A DNA stretch of 64,000 nt from Ascaris suum (GCA_013433145.1 CM024184.1:1550137-1614136), one strand, 5' to 3'. Shown: positions 1-35,460, counted from the stretch's first letter. The notes: generated from the sequence alone by a model not told the origin. Numbers and translations are program-made.

Positions 1-231
1 TAACGTTTTATTGAAAAGAAGAATGTTTAGGATTAAGTTTCCAATAGCGAATTGAAACTATATTTTTAGATGATTTCAAATATTAGACTGAAAAGGTCTT
101 ATATAGAATAAATACGATTAATGCAGTTTCCTTTTTATGCGAATTTAAAAGTAATTTTTCCATGCGTCGAATATCTTGAAGCATTGAAGGGGTAACTTGT
201 TTGATTATCTAATGAGAGACTATATTTGCAG

Positions 232-8064
<7,833 letters not shown>

Positions 8065-9692
8065 GTGTCGTCTGTGTTTTGGACCGTTTAACTCAACTGA
8101 AAGAGAGCCGTCCTAGGGAAGGATCCATAGCCATCTTTTTGGGCTAGCGCATTTTTTTACGAAGTCCCATATTACCGTAAGGTTTTAAGAGATTTCTGTT
8201 TGTGTTTATTCATTTATCCATTGCAGTTACACTTTTTCTGTTTTTTTTTTCCACACAGGAGTTTTCATATTAGGGGATTGCAAAATTTTGAGAACCAAAA
8301 ACGAGCGATAGAAGCTGATGGTCCAGATATGGTTTTATTCTTATTTGCTATAAAGCTGATCGTTGTATTTTATCTTATTTTTTGAACCTGATGATGTTTC
8401 ATATGTTTGTCACTTTATCATGCTCTTCATCGCATACTGCTGACATTTATGAACTTTCGTTCTTTTGATCGGATTGGAGTATTGTGTATGTTACGTACGA
8501 TTTGCTTGGATATGATCTGTTGATGCATAACTTATTTGGGGAAGGTCCGTTCACCGTGGAGTGTGTAGGAACATTGGTGTCGTTTTTTATTAACTTTAGG
8601 TAGAAATGGTAGATTCTAAAATTATCATCCCAGTACAGGAAACGCTTCTGTTCACTGTTTAACTCTTTAGGCAGGTAGCGTTAGTGAGATTTAAAAAGCA
8701 TAGGTATTGATGGATGGGGGAATTATCTATGCTTACTGCTTTTTATGGATGTATCATTTTGTGTCATTGCTGGATATCTTCTCTTTGCAATTTTATTCGT
8801 CTTGTTCTTTGTCAGTTCTATAATATTTCCTCCTATTTCACACTGTCTACGTTAATGTATTTTTTATTTCGCACTTCGTTGTGTTTCTTTTTCAGTAAAA
8901 AAACTGCCTCTGCGTATGATTTCGTCATGAAACAAAACTATACGGCATTAAGTGGATATGGTTGATTGGTGTGGTCATATTTTGGCCATTGAGCATTGGC
9001 AGTCGAAAGGTTGTAAGTACAAGTGGAAGAATAACGCTATCGTCTATTCTCGTTTTTCAATATATTATGTCCTTTAACGACTACACAAATACTCAGCTAT
9101 CAAACGTGGTCAGTTTTATTTAATGCACGTTTTTTTCACTAGCTTAGTGCCCCTTACCATCGTGCATTTGTTTGCTTTAAAACCGTAGTCGTGCTAAGCT
9201 GAGTTGGGTGTTTCACCATACAGTATAATCGGCCACAGACTACAGTTTGCATCGATGTCATTCCCTTTAATTGATTCGACCAGTTCCTCAACCCATGAGC
9301 AAATTCCATAACAAATTCATATTGCAATCAGTAAATCCATTCTCATAAGAGATGCGTTACTCGGCGATAATAAGGACTGGTACTCGACAACAAGGAGTTC
9401 CACCTATATCCGTTTTTTTTACTGTCTATAGCTGGAATTTTAAAAACTACCCATATCCGTTTTCAAAGTTATATTTATAGAGCGTATCATTAATATGCAA
9501 ATTTTCGTGTTGATTGGGCGATAATGGCGGTCGATTAATGGGAATCTTTTACAGATTTGTAATTGGGAATGACTGTAGTGATAGGTAGCAATTTGCAGAA
9601 TAAAGTTCAAGAGTGGATAAATGACTGATAAACGTAGAACAGACTGATACGTAGGAGCACATTGAGGAGAATGTTTTGACGACTACTTCGGG
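8065..9692. other. 3' flank of MCM2, no gene supported
   Basis: No AATAAA lies close after the MCM2 stop; the first I see is at 9599-9604. Two short segments look slightly coding: one after CACACAG near 8260, containing RGLQNFENQKRAIEADGPDM, and one after TTTCAG near 8895, containing ASAYDFVMKQNYTALSGYG. Their phases do not join to each other or to MCM2, so I do not call them genes. Confidence 0.5.
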
Positions 9693-9860
9693 TTCGGGAA
9701 GTGCATTCTTGGCTGCAGTCAAGACTAAGCACTGTTCGGGAAGTGCATTCTTGGCTGCAGTCAAGACTAAGCACTGTTCGGGAAGTGCATTCTTAGCTGC
9801 AGTCAAGACTAATCACTGTTCGGGAAGTGCATTCTTGGCTGCAGTCAAGACTAAGCACTG
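9693..9860. repeat. 42-bp tandem repeat, four copies
   Basis: Copies are at 9693-9734, 9735-9776, 9777-9818 and 9819-9860. They are nearly identical: copy 3 has A for G (TTAGCTG) and T for G (ACTAATC). The unit starts TTCGGGAAGTGCATTC. As 42 is a multiple of three, both strands stay open through the array (SGSAFLAAVKTKHC repeated on +), which explains the ORFs there without a gene. Confidence 0.97.
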
Positions 9861-10051
9861 TGTGACTAACGAGCAGATGAGAGCGGGTTCGGCGTTTTCT
9901 AGGCTTTAGTTGTATTAAAGCGATCGTACAGATAAGGCTTCCTAGCCTATGTGCATATAGCTGTCTGTTGAAATGGGTGCTGGCGGTGTTTCCAAACCAT
10001 ATTATAGCAACGATTGGATCGCAAGCGAATGTACTAATTTTTGCAGAAACG

Positions 10052-10168
10052 ATGGAGTTTTCGGGGTTTTTTGCTAAATTTCGGGAAGACTTTCTATTAG
10101 TCATAGGGATTAGTTGTTTTATTTGTTTAGTTTATTTCATACTATATTATGGAAATCGTCTGAAATAA
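10052..10168 (+). CDS. Candidate 38-residue single-pass membrane microprotein
   Basis: A complete small ORF from ATG to TAA. The protein starts MEFSGFFAKFREDF, then has a hydrophobic stretch at about residues 14-33 (LLVIGISCFICLVYFILY), then a short basic end GNRLK. Lys and Arg before the segment and Arg and Lys after it make a plausible transmembrane helix. The ATG lies five bases after TTTTTGCAG, a good splice acceptor. In a nematode that would suit a spliced-leader addition site or a short 5' exon. AATAAA follows at 10352-10357. I do not recognise the family. The shape resembles small membrane regulators such as sarcolipin-type peptides, but this is only a size and topology comparison. T-rich DNA tends to give hydrophobic frames by chance, which is the main doubt. 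Confidence 0.4.
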   Translation: MEFSGFFAKFREDFLLVIGISCFICLVYFILYYGNRLK

Positions 10169-10602
10169 TGTAAGAAAAAAAATTTTTGAGTAAAAATATT
10201 ACTGAATCATGAGGGGTGAATGGATTATCAATAACGCCAACATAGAGAATTTATGCTTATTTTTATTTATTTTGATGTTGACTCTATTATGCTTTTAAGA
10301 GGAATTTTATATTTATTTTCTCAGAGTACCTGCTCGTATAATACTTATATCAATAAATAAATTAATGCGAAAATCGAAATTAATTACATTTACAAGTTTG
10401 GAATATATACCTACTTTGAGAGTACCTGAGTTGGACATTCCAGAATTTATAGTTTTCGTTTGCGTAAAGATTTTAGCATTTTACCTTTTCAGAAGAAATC
10501 GCCATATGGAAATCTCTCCATTGATTGTTAATGAATATAAATATGAATTATGCCAACGGAAATCTACCACTTGTTCAGTGTGGGAAAATTGTAGCTCGTG
10601 TG

Positions 10603-10629
10603 TGTTATGTCTGCAAATCTTTTTTTCGT
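10603..10629 (+). pseudogene. Short CxxCKSFFR motif, possible relic of a nuclear-receptor zinc finger
   Basis: In a frame open from about 10525 to 10779, CYVCKSFFR matches the second half of the first zinc finger of nuclear receptors (CxxCKxFFR). The first cysteine pair, at its usual spacing, is absent. No second finger follows. It is either a decayed fragment or chance. Confidence 0.15.
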
Positions 10630-11635
10630 ATTATTTCTTTTAATATGATATTAGATCATTTATTGCAATTAAACATCATTTATAATAATTTCTTTCATTG
10701 GTTACTTTTGCGTCGAATTGCAAACTACAAACCTCAATCTACAAAGTTTACACTATATTTCGTATCAACGAATAGCTGAACAGTACGCAGTGATGAGGAG
10801 GCATCACGATTGTTACATTTTCATCTCAATTACGAGTAACTAATATTGATCGAAGTTAGAGGTAATGAACGATCACAAAATGATGACGTGGAAGATTTGT
10901 GACCTCGAGCTGCAAGTCCCTTCGCCTCTCTCATACCGCCATATTCTTTGATAGTTTCCTTCTACTATGAATTTTTTTTTAAGTTCTATGAAATATTTTT
11001 AATCACTCGTTATTATTCGTATTTATAAATTCTGAATGCGTATTATTTTGCTATGAAATTTTTATTGCTTTCTGCTATTTATTTATCATATTTAGTGCAA
11101 TCTGGACTTTTTTTTTTTCTAAGTCGTGTTGTCTTTTTTGCAATTTGCATATTTATTTTAAATTCTAATTAATTCTCAACATAACGTTGATTGCCTAAAT
11201 TTGACAAGTTGGTTTGTAATTCAAGCTTATTTCCATCCTTTGGCTTCGATTAGCTGTATGGAACGTTTTCAAGCGGTTGAGGTCATTAATATGTTGGCTC
11301 AGATGTTGTAGGATAAGATGCCACTCTAACTATTTACATATTTGCAGTAATTTTTACTGTTTTCCAGGGTGAAAACTCTCGTATGTTTTCTCGATAGATA
11401 ATCGAATGCTAAGATTTTTTTTCCAGAGATAATATTTGCATATTTAAACTTATGCGCACATTTAAACAAAAGAGCGATAGTATTCATCGTAATCGTGGAA
11501 AACTTTATGCGTTTAAAATAAATTACAGCTCCTTCCGATATTCAAATTATCGGCTGCCAAGACTCATCTAAGAGTTGGATTTATTTTTCCATTTCATATA
11601 GATGTCCCTTTGTTTAATGTCGCTTTTCTATCCAG

Positions 11636-11794
11636 GAAAAAAGCTATATGACACCACCTTGCAAATATGCAGCACATGTTGATTGCTATCGCCTGGTCGA
11701 TGTGCCAACTCACCTCGTGGTGAATGGTTGCGCCAATGAGGGAATTTATGATATACGCAAGGAGATAAAAGCAGCAATGAGAGTCAACGCATAA
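11636..11794 (+). CDS. Candidate terminal exon or short gene, product unknown
   Basis: After the acceptor TATCCAG the frame is open for 52 residues to TAA at 11792-11794. The first in-frame ATG is at 11648 and would give a 48-residue protein on its own. The sequence is hydrophilic and mixed in a way typical of real coding DNA: TPPCKYAAHVDCYRLVD, then PTHLVVNGCANEGIYDIRKE and a basic end. Three cysteines are present. It does not look like any family I know. No upstream exon in matching phase could be identified between MCM2 and here. It may be the last exon of a gene with tiny upstream exons, or a spliced-leader mini-gene. Confidence 0.4.
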   Translation, partial: EKSYMTPPCKYAAHVDCYRLVDVPTHLVVNGCANEGIYDIRKEIKAAMRVNA

Positions 11795-13749
11795 AAGGCG
11801 TGTTAACTTTACAGGTCTTTTCTATTTCGCTTAGAACGAAGAATTTTTCCCCATTTTCTGCACAAAAGTTTGCAGTTTTTGTAAAGTACTTGTTTATTTT
11901 GTCCACACTGTATATCTTCGTTGAGACCTCACTGATGCTTAATAGCTGAGTATTTTCTCTATGCATATTCCAACGAATAAGTACTCATAGATAGTAGCTC
12001 ATTGATGCGATAAGGTGAAGTTTATATGCGATCTAATCGTTTAAGTACCTACGATATAAATCGTAGTTGGGCGTTTTTTGTCGCTATTTTTATTTCCAGT
12101 TCCTTTTTCTTTCTTTTTTTGCATTGTATTTCCAAATTCTTCCCTCTCACATCTTCTTCTATTGACACTTTTTCTCTCCATCTTCATCTTTCCCCTTCAT
12201 TGATGTTTTGGTAATTTTGCTTCGCAATTTGCATTTATATATTTGATCAGCAAATATCGCATCCATTGATAGTACGCTCACGTGAATGAAAGTAATAATC
12301 AAATGAGTTTTTGTTGAATTATGTAAATTTCTACTTTTTAAGATATTTCTATAATTATATTCAAAACATATTATCAATTTTATCTACTGTTATCTTTTCG
12401 TTTCCGACTGTTTATTTACTCTGAAGCTGGTTGTTTTTCCTTTATTGCTAACAATTTCTCGAAATTCATTGAGCAATATATGATTTCAATGATATTTCAT
12501 GTATTTCGTCAAATTCTAATCAGAAAATTTTCCAAATATCTATGTGTTTCTATTTCCTCCCTCATTGTTGTCTATCTCTCCCCATCCAGCCTCTTCTGTC
12601 TTCCTACCTCCTCTTCACGCTCACTTTTCTCTTCCACCTCGATCAGCCTCACCCTCAACGCAACACAAAAAACAACTCTTTCACTGGCTGCAAAAGATGT
12701 TGAAATAATATGGATATGAAAAAATGAGATGTCGCTTGTTGAAGCTCATTAAAACCGCTCAAGAATACTTCTAAGTTTGCACATATGCAAATAAGTTAGA
12801 AAAAAATAGTGCAATTGAAATGGAGAGGTGAACTTTTTAAGGAAATTACTTAGAGCAATGAAAATTTCAAATGGGAATGTTCAATTTTTTTTTGTTTATG
12901 ATTTATTTGCAATTGATTTTATAGTATTGCGACTTCTCGCTGCAATCTTATTGCATTGCAATTTTTATTGCAATTTTACTGAATTGCAACATAAAATACT
13001 TATTTTATCTATCGCAATTTTACGTTCGTTGTTGATATTACATTTCATTTTCAGAGAATAATTTGCGTTCATTATATGTGCTGCTTCCAAACTACCGAGC
13101 AACAACTTTTAATACATTATTTCTTTTGCTTTACCTTATTTGTAACGACTTTTTTTTATGTTTATTGCAATATTTTGATATATATTTCTGTGTAAAATTT
13201 TTCAATTATAATTAAAAATATTAAATAATATAACGGCGATACTGTTTAACATTTATTATTATTCATTTTTTTTCCTATTGTTATTCATTTTCCAACGTTT
13301 TCCGAAAAGAAAATTCGAATTCGTTGGTGATGTATTCTTTTAAGTGATGTTAAGATCCCCTATTACGTTAAATATAGTGACCAATGTGGTACTTCCTTTT
13401 AATAATAAAAGAGCATTTTGAATTTTTTTTATTTGTTTTATTTTTTTATTTATTTTTTATTTTTGCAGAGGAACAATAATAAACGATAATAAAAAAGATT
13501 CATTCGATATTTCGACGTCTTTCAAACCAATATCACTATTAAAGTGAACGGGTCATAACTATACTTTAATATCTAAGGAAGTGTCGACATTCTGAAGGGG
13601 GATGGGGATGACGTGATGGAGATGGATGGAGGTGATATTCGTAATTGTTCACTACATTTTGTGAAATTAGTAAAACTTTGCATATTGTCATGCCTTGTTG
13701 TTCGAAAACAACGTTGTACTATAGCTTTGTCATGTCATGATTAAGGTTT
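11795..13749. other. AT-rich spacer, nothing supported
   Basis: Long T and A runs, several ATTTGCATA-type motifs and short chance ORFs. No splice-flanked coding segment was seen. Confidence 0.5.
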
Positions 13750-13985
13750 GAGTTTGCACTATTAATTCAGTCATAGGCTGGCACTATTGACTGAATTGAT
13801 TAGAGTTCGAGGATGGATACACTATTGATCAGATCGCTGGATGGCGCTATTCATTAAATCACCTGATGGCACTATTAACGGGGTCATGAGCTGATAGTAT
13901 GAACTAGATTTCGAGGTGGTACTATTTATTTGCTTACGAAGTGGTATCATTTAGTAGATCGCAAGGTGTCATTTTGATTAATTCG
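13750..13985. repeat. Degenerate tandem repeat, about eight units of 25-29 bp
   Basis: Each unit carries a variant of TGGCACTATTNA followed by a GATCA/TCA-like end. Clear examples are near 13780, 13835, 13866, 13916 and 13940. The units have diverged strongly, so the array is old. It ends about 340 bases before the next gene's ATG, within its likely promoter region. Confidence 0.7.
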
Positions 13986-14110
13986 TGACTTCACCACATC
14001 AATTGTAAAAATTTCGCTTAATCGGTGATACGTTCGCGTGTGGAATAAATGTTTCATTCGATAAGAAAATTTTATTTGCGGCATCTGTATGAGTCAGCCT
14101 TATAGAGTTG

Positions 14111-14305
14111 ATGAACAAGAGAGAGCAGCTCTATGCCCTACGGCGATTGAAACTAGTTATGCACCCTCGATACGTATCCGATGATGAACATAGATTTGAA
14201 CGTCTTATCTCGTACCAATCGACCGCATTCGATCTGTTCTTTTATAAGAGAAATTGCGTCGATTTGTGGTTGTGTCGCGTTCATCTTTGCCGAGCCAATC
14301 GCTAG
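14111..14305 (+). other. Upstream ORF (64 codons) ahead of the secreted-protein gene
   Basis: It begins MNKREQLYALRRLKLV and ends at TAG 14303-14305, 22 bases before the ATG of the next gene and in another frame. If transcription starts upstream of 14111 it would be a long uORF. It could also be a chance ORF in the promoter. Confidence 0.3.
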
Positions 14306-14327
14306 TCGGTCGTTGTTTCTTCGTACT

Positions 14328-29079
<14,752 letters not shown>

Positions 29080-32000
29080 GTGAACGATATGTTAATGAAT
29101 GAGGCATGTGTTTTATAATATATTTTAATCTTATGGATATGGTGTTTTCCGACGAATGTGATTCGACGAATGTCTCATTCATACCTTCTCTTTACCCTCC
29201 ATCTCTCTCTATCTCTGTCTCTATCTCTCGGAGAGCTTTTCTCAATTGCAAGCTGTTTTGTTTCTCTCGTTTCAATAAGAACTAGCAAAGATTACAAATT
29301 TCGACTAAAAGCGATCCATTAAACGACTAAAAACTCGTTGATGTAATAGAAGCACAGATAATTTAAACGAAGGAACTAATCTCATAATCGAATTTGAGAA
29401 CATTGATTTTGAGGCGCCTTTCATGATGTGTATCCAATGAGCAATAAATGACAGAGAGATTGATGATAGATGAGGCTATAAATTATAATGCAAACGACTT
29501 GCTATGTAATTTAATCGAAAATTTCAGCGGTTTGAGATGTCATTTTTTAAAAGAACAGTTTGAAAACAAAAACCCCTTTTCCCATAGGCGGGTTTGAACC
29601 TTTTTTTTCAGGAAAGCAGACCTTTCGGCCGAAAATATTTCCCGGGTAGTTTTTAAACGCACTTGCATATCTTAATGGGCATGAAGTATGCACGATAGGC
29701 GTTTTTGTTTATAATTTTATTGAATTTTTCTTTATTAATATGCTCATAAATTATTTATTTCGTTGATATGATTCTCGTATGCTAATTATTGCCCTCATTC
29801 GCTTTACGTTATCACCGATATATTGACGTCTATAGTTGAGAATAATAGATAATATTCCTTATTGAATTGAATTTTTTTATAGTCTACTTGAAATAATTTC
29901 ACACTCGACACTACTCAAAAATTTTTTATTTATATATTTAGCAGCAACGGTTTCTAGTCGATGATTTTCCGATAGTCTACTCTTCAAGGAAAAATTCGAA
30001 ACGAAAAACAAATATTGGATATTTTTTTATGAAATGGAAAATTTTTTATTCTCATTAAGGCATTTCTATTAGCACTAAAGCAGTTATTAATTCAGCCAAA
30101 TAGCTGTTTTCCTATTGAGGGAGGGCGGAGGGGGAACTGGATGATAAAGGAGACGCTGAGAAGCGAAATCTTCGATATCCTGTCGGGTATATCGAATGAG
30201 CAGAAAGCTTTCACGATTCTTTGTCTCTTCCTTGTTCTTATTTCATGAGTAGCAGTATATGTGTTTTTTATTTTTTTGTCTTATGAAATTGTATACCATT
30301 CTATCTTGTTGAATATAAGTTATTCGGTTACCTACTAATGAGTACAATCTAATTAATATTCAACCAATATATCCAACTAAAGATATAAGTATGGTTTATT
30401 TAGCTTACTATCAAAGAGGTCAAAGGTTAGGACGTGATATCTGGTCATTTATCACTTAAAGATGAGACCCTCGTGGCTTTTATTGAATGAGTGATGGGAG
30501 CGATTAAGAGAGACCATGTACAGTGGCTGATACTTGCAAAAATTGTCGATTATTTTTTATATAATGCTGACTGATTGGTGAGTTCAGTGCAAAAAAAAAA
30601 GTCTTCAAGCATTTTATCGATTTTTTTTGCAATAAAATGGATTTTTTAAATGTTATTTTAATTTTCAATTTAACCATAATCGATTGTATTTCGTTTTTTT
30701 TTTTGCATTTTCTTAATAATTAAATTATCTTTTCTAAATTATTCGCTGCAATAAAATCTCACTAATATATCGAATGCAATGAATTATTGCAATGAATTTT
30801 TTTATTTCATTGCATAATATTTTACAATATATTTGCAATGATTATTTATTTGTTTTTAGTCATTTATTTATGTGTACGCTATGAAAGTTACACGTTTGTT
30901 CGTATAAATAAGAGATTCGATAAGAAAATAATTGTTGATCTGGAATAGCGTATCTTAATTTCCACTAAATGGGAGGGGGGGGGGGGGGGGAATTTTTTAG
31001 GCAAGAAGAAGGAAAGAAGGAGTAAGGAATAGATGGGGGATAGCCAGGTGAATATTTGAATTGAAACCAGCAATAATCGATTTCCCCTTTCTCATGGGTA
31101 CGAATAAATAATTCAAAAAATATGCATATATTTTGACTAATCACATTTTTTCTTCGTTTCGAGAATACTTTTGGAAGTTGTTAGTAGTTCTACCTATATA
31201 ATATATCCTATAAGCGCCAGTTTTCTGATAATATGCAATTATGTTGAATATTGGATTCGCATTCATTTCAAATGAGAAATATGATTGAGAATTTTTGCTG
31301 TTTCATTTCCATTTTTGAAAAATATTTCACCATTTTTTTTTTGAATTTTACGATGAAAATAGGTGAATAATTCGAAAAATTAATACAACAATCCGAAAAA
31401 TATTTGATGAAAAATCGTTTCCAAATCTAATAGTATCACAATTATTTTCGCATTACGAGTAAAATATTCGTTATAATTCTGTAATAAATAGCGAATATTA
31501 ATATTTGAAGAATTTTTTTCTCGATTTACATAAATAATATTAAGAAATTTTTTTTTAAAGCATCAAATTCGATTCTGATTCTTTCTTTCTTTCTTAGGAA
31601 AAAATTTTAGAATATTTTTGAAACGATTAATTACTTCTTATATTTTTTTTTATTAAGTAGTTTTTATCTTTTTATTAAGTATTTTTATTAAATAGTAATA
31701 AATTAATTAAAGTTATTAAGTAATTTTTATTCATAATTTCTATTCGTATAACTTTTAATAAAATTATGATGAGTGAGTAAAAATTTAAAACGGAACGAAA
31801 AAAGAGCAGATATATACTGAAATGAGAGGTGGTACTAATATGATAGGCAATATGCTTGCCGGCGGGCAATTCATCGTGCTCACATAAATCCTAGTCGTAG
31901 ATCAACGTGCTTGCATTTTATGCACAAATAGATGCAAATGTTGTAAGTTTCTATGAGAGAATCAACGCGAGAACAACACACTCATGAAGTCAAGCTAGCT

Positions 32001-33976
32001 TAAACGATGACTTAATGAAAATCCTTGGATTGCTAGGATCGATGGCCACACCCACTAACATCCCGACACATACATATTCTTTTAAGCCAGCCGGTTGATT
32101 TTTCCAATGAAATTTTTTTTTTGGCTCATTTATCATATCATTGATATCGTAAATGTATCTGATATTTGAGATTTTGATCGATTTATCATCTATCAAATAT
32201 TGATTCGCTATCATCTGTCAAATATCAATCTATCAAATATTTTGATCGATCTATCAAATACAAATCGATTGATTCGCTAATTGTTGGTGCAAATCAGAGT
32301 CTTCTAATGTTTGTGATTCGTCTATTCAACTGACGAGAATGTTGTCGCATAAATCGTTGCTGCATTTTGTAAATTCGAAATTCATTTTCTATTTATTTCC
32401 ATACGATCAGCGATATTCTTCATAGGAATTTACATAGTTCGATTGTTGGTTCATAGTTGTATATCAATGATATGTTGGAAAATTTATTTGATGCTTTATC
32501 AACTATCGGCTAATGATTGAAGATATATCATACTATTTGCAAAACTCCAATTTAGCTAACGATTTGCATATTTTGCAAAATGACCTCAATTTATGTTAAA
32601 ATCTTTGCAATTTGATGTTTCATTTAAGAAATTTTGGATTCTTTATGTGAATTATTTTCATGAATATTTCCTATGATTCTGCGGGTAAAATTTTGCAATC
32701 TGTAAACGATGAATTCCGCAATTTTGCAATCAAAATGTGTCCAGATTTGCATAGTGGAATTTATATTGCATTGAAATTACTGTGAAAGCGTTACGAGTGA
32801 TCAAAATATTCTGCTTACCTTGCAACACAAATAAATTGAATGTTTATTGTAAAGCGCATCTTTCCTACTGCCATCATATGCCATCATATGGTAATTGTGC
32901 TCATCATACCTTACAGGTGATATAAAATTGCAAAAAAAAAACGTGCAAGAACATTCCTATGAACTGTTCGTTTGGCTCTATAAACCTGATTATGAGGCTA
33001 GATTAAGTGCATTTGATCTCGAACGTTAGAATAATTGATCGCTGAATTTGATCTGTTCTTGTGTTTTAAAATCGCCAAATGTTCTTCTCATTTATACCTG
33101 AAAAACATACCTGGAAAAACCTATTTACGCTTATCCATATACACACAACAATGTGGTCGTCGACGCCATCATTATTAGTTAGCGCGCAAAACCTACTTCT
33201 TTGACTAGCGATCGTTCATTACAGCTTGCAACTCCCTGAGAGTTGCCCATATTTGAAATGAGCTCCATCGTAAAATGCCGCCGCTAAACTATAGAACTTT
33301 TCTGTATTCATAAGCCAGCATAAATTAACTTATTCAATGATAGATAGATAATTATTTCAATTTATTAAAGGCCTTTAACGCCTCTGTCTCGTTTTTATTT
33401 TTGATTTTTCTTTTATATTCGTCTTTATTTAATTCTTTCGATTTTTGTTTAATTCTACTAATGTAATTTTTTTTTCTTTGTATTATTATTATTATCAATA
33501 TATGTTTATTTATTTTAATATTTGAATTATTTTGTTGCTAAATTTATTGGAGTCTTTTTTTTTTAATTGCTGCACTCTACATATTGATATTATTTATTGT
33601 CGTTTTTTTTTCAATTCGTAAAATTTGAATTTTCAATTTTTTTTTGTTTTTTTCCATACTTTTTTCATGAATGAAATTTACAAAATATTTTATTTGATTT
33701 TAAAATTGCAAAAAAGAAAAAAAAATTTTTTTTTCTTTCTTTTTTTTTATTATAATATTAATAATCATCTTTTAAGTTGAGATATTTTATTTCTTTTTAA
33801 ATTTTTCTTTATTTCTTAAAGAGAAAAAAGTTTTTTTTTTACCTCCCCCCTCCCCACCTAAGTGATTTCAAGCATAAGTCAATATACGAAATTAGAGATA
33901 TTTATAGCGATTGCTCAAAAGCACGCAACATTTAGTCTTAGCTATCGTTTCGTTATTTGTCTGCTTGATTCAACAG
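29080..33976. other. Intergenic or 3' flank, AT-rich, no defended gene
   Basis: Contains a polyadenylation-type AATAAA at 29443 and a G-run at 30971-30990. A possible extra 3' exon at 29528-29597 follows ATTTCAG and is in the phase needed to extend the secreted protein if the donor at 29076 is used. A short coding-like stretch lies near 30134-30240 (WMIKETLRSEIFDILSGIS). None of these is strong enough to call. Confidence 0.45.
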
Positions 33977-34072
33977 GAAACCAATTTCGGCATAGAAGAC
34001 TCATCGATAGCGGATTTGTGCAAAGACGAAATCCTCGTCGGCAGTCGTTTTGTTTTACTTACTTCCGGTTAG
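33977..34072 (+). CDS. Candidate terminal exon, product unknown
   Basis: After the acceptor TTCAACAG the frame gives 31 residues and then TAG: ETNFGIEDSSIADLCKDEIL followed by VGSRFVLLTSG. The acidic, mixed composition is unlike the surrounding AT-rich noise. No partner exon in matching phase was found. The overlapping longer ORF in another frame is less protein-like. Confidence 0.3.
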   Translation, partial: ETNFGIEDSSIADLCKDEILVGSRFVLLTSG

Positions 34073-34474
34073 CGTTTCTATAAATACTGCATAGGCAATG
34101 CACTCTAATCGCTTAGAACACAACTAAACACTATCAATAATGTACTAAATGGTCCGGAATGAGATAATCAACGAGAAGATGGACATTGTTGTTGTCCTGA
34201 TCTCTCTTTTTTTTGCTTTCCTTATATCTTTTCGTTGCCAAAAATCATCAAATGGATTAAACTCGAAGAAATTTTTTTTTCTGGACTGCTAATTAAATCC
34301 ATATGAGAATCGCATAAAATGATGAAAAAGGGCACTTATTTTTAAATTTAACGAAAATTTACTTTCGAAGATGCAATACGAGAAATGAGATGCATACATT
34401 CGTCTCGCATTTGCTTATCTAATGCAATGATCGTTATATTGCATTCATTTATGCAATCGTGCAATGCGATTACA

Positions 34475-34645
34475 ATTGCAAGCGTTTAACGCTTCTAAGA
34501 TTGTAAGCGTGCAAATTCGTTCCAGATTGCAAGCGTCCAAGTGCATCCCAAATTGCAAGCATACAAATGCGTCCCAGATTGCAAGCGTGCAAATCCGTCC
34601 CATATTGCAAGCGTGCAAATGCGCTCCAGATTGCAAACGTGCAGT
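34475..34645. repeat. 26-bp tandem repeat, about six copies
   Basis: Units start ATTGCAAGCGTGCAAAT and are placed at 34475 (variant), 34500, 34526, 34552, 34578, 34604 and 34630 (partial). With a 26-bp period the array shifts frame at each copy. Confidence 0.92.
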
Positions 34646-35460
34646 GCGCACATGAAAGCAATGGTGCAATGTATCTAATAGTACAGTCGACAATCGACCA
34701 AGAGAAATTTGATAGAAGTGAAAAATTTTCTGGACATATATTGGGATATATAAGCATTTTACAATGAATGAAACATCAATCAACATTCAATATTCATGAT
34801 CGGATAATATTTGAGGAGGTTTTCGATGTTGACTCATGTACTTACTTAATTTTGCTCTTTTTTTTCCTTTGCAAAAAAAAAACTGCAAAAATAAGTATAT
34901 TTGTCTTTTTTTTTTCTTTGCATATTTCAAGTTTCATACCTGCCGGAATATCTCATATACCTGAATTCTTCTTTATCAACCTGGACACATTTATCTATGA
35001 ATCTTTCAGTGTTACGATTTCTCGAATTTTTCGTATATTTGTGCGTTTGGATTTGATTACATTTAGTGGGAGATAGATTTTTTTTTTTTTAAATACTTCG
35101 CTAATCGTAATTTCTTATAAAATTCGAGTTTCTAATTCGATTCTTATAGATGAAAAACGTTTGATACTTTATTGTTTACCTCAATAAATCAAATGGAATT
35201 ATTCGATACGATCATATATGTTATCATTATCAATTCAATAATAAATGCATCTGGCTAAATCTTATCAGCTTATCACCGAAATTATAGTTGTCGATGTTTA
35301 TCATAGAAAATGTTTAAAAGAACAAAAAAAAAAAATCTTTGCTAGTAGATATCCGATACGATGATACGTATCGCATATTTGTATCACATAACGTATTGTT
35401 TTAATTCTGACTGATTTATTCTTTCGTTGATTATCTGAATGAGCGGTGCCTCATTTTCTT

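Noticed and set aside
34475..34645. CRISPR-like regular array
   Set aside because: The 26-bp units are contiguous with no unique spacers, and the host is eukaryotic. It is a simple minisatellite.
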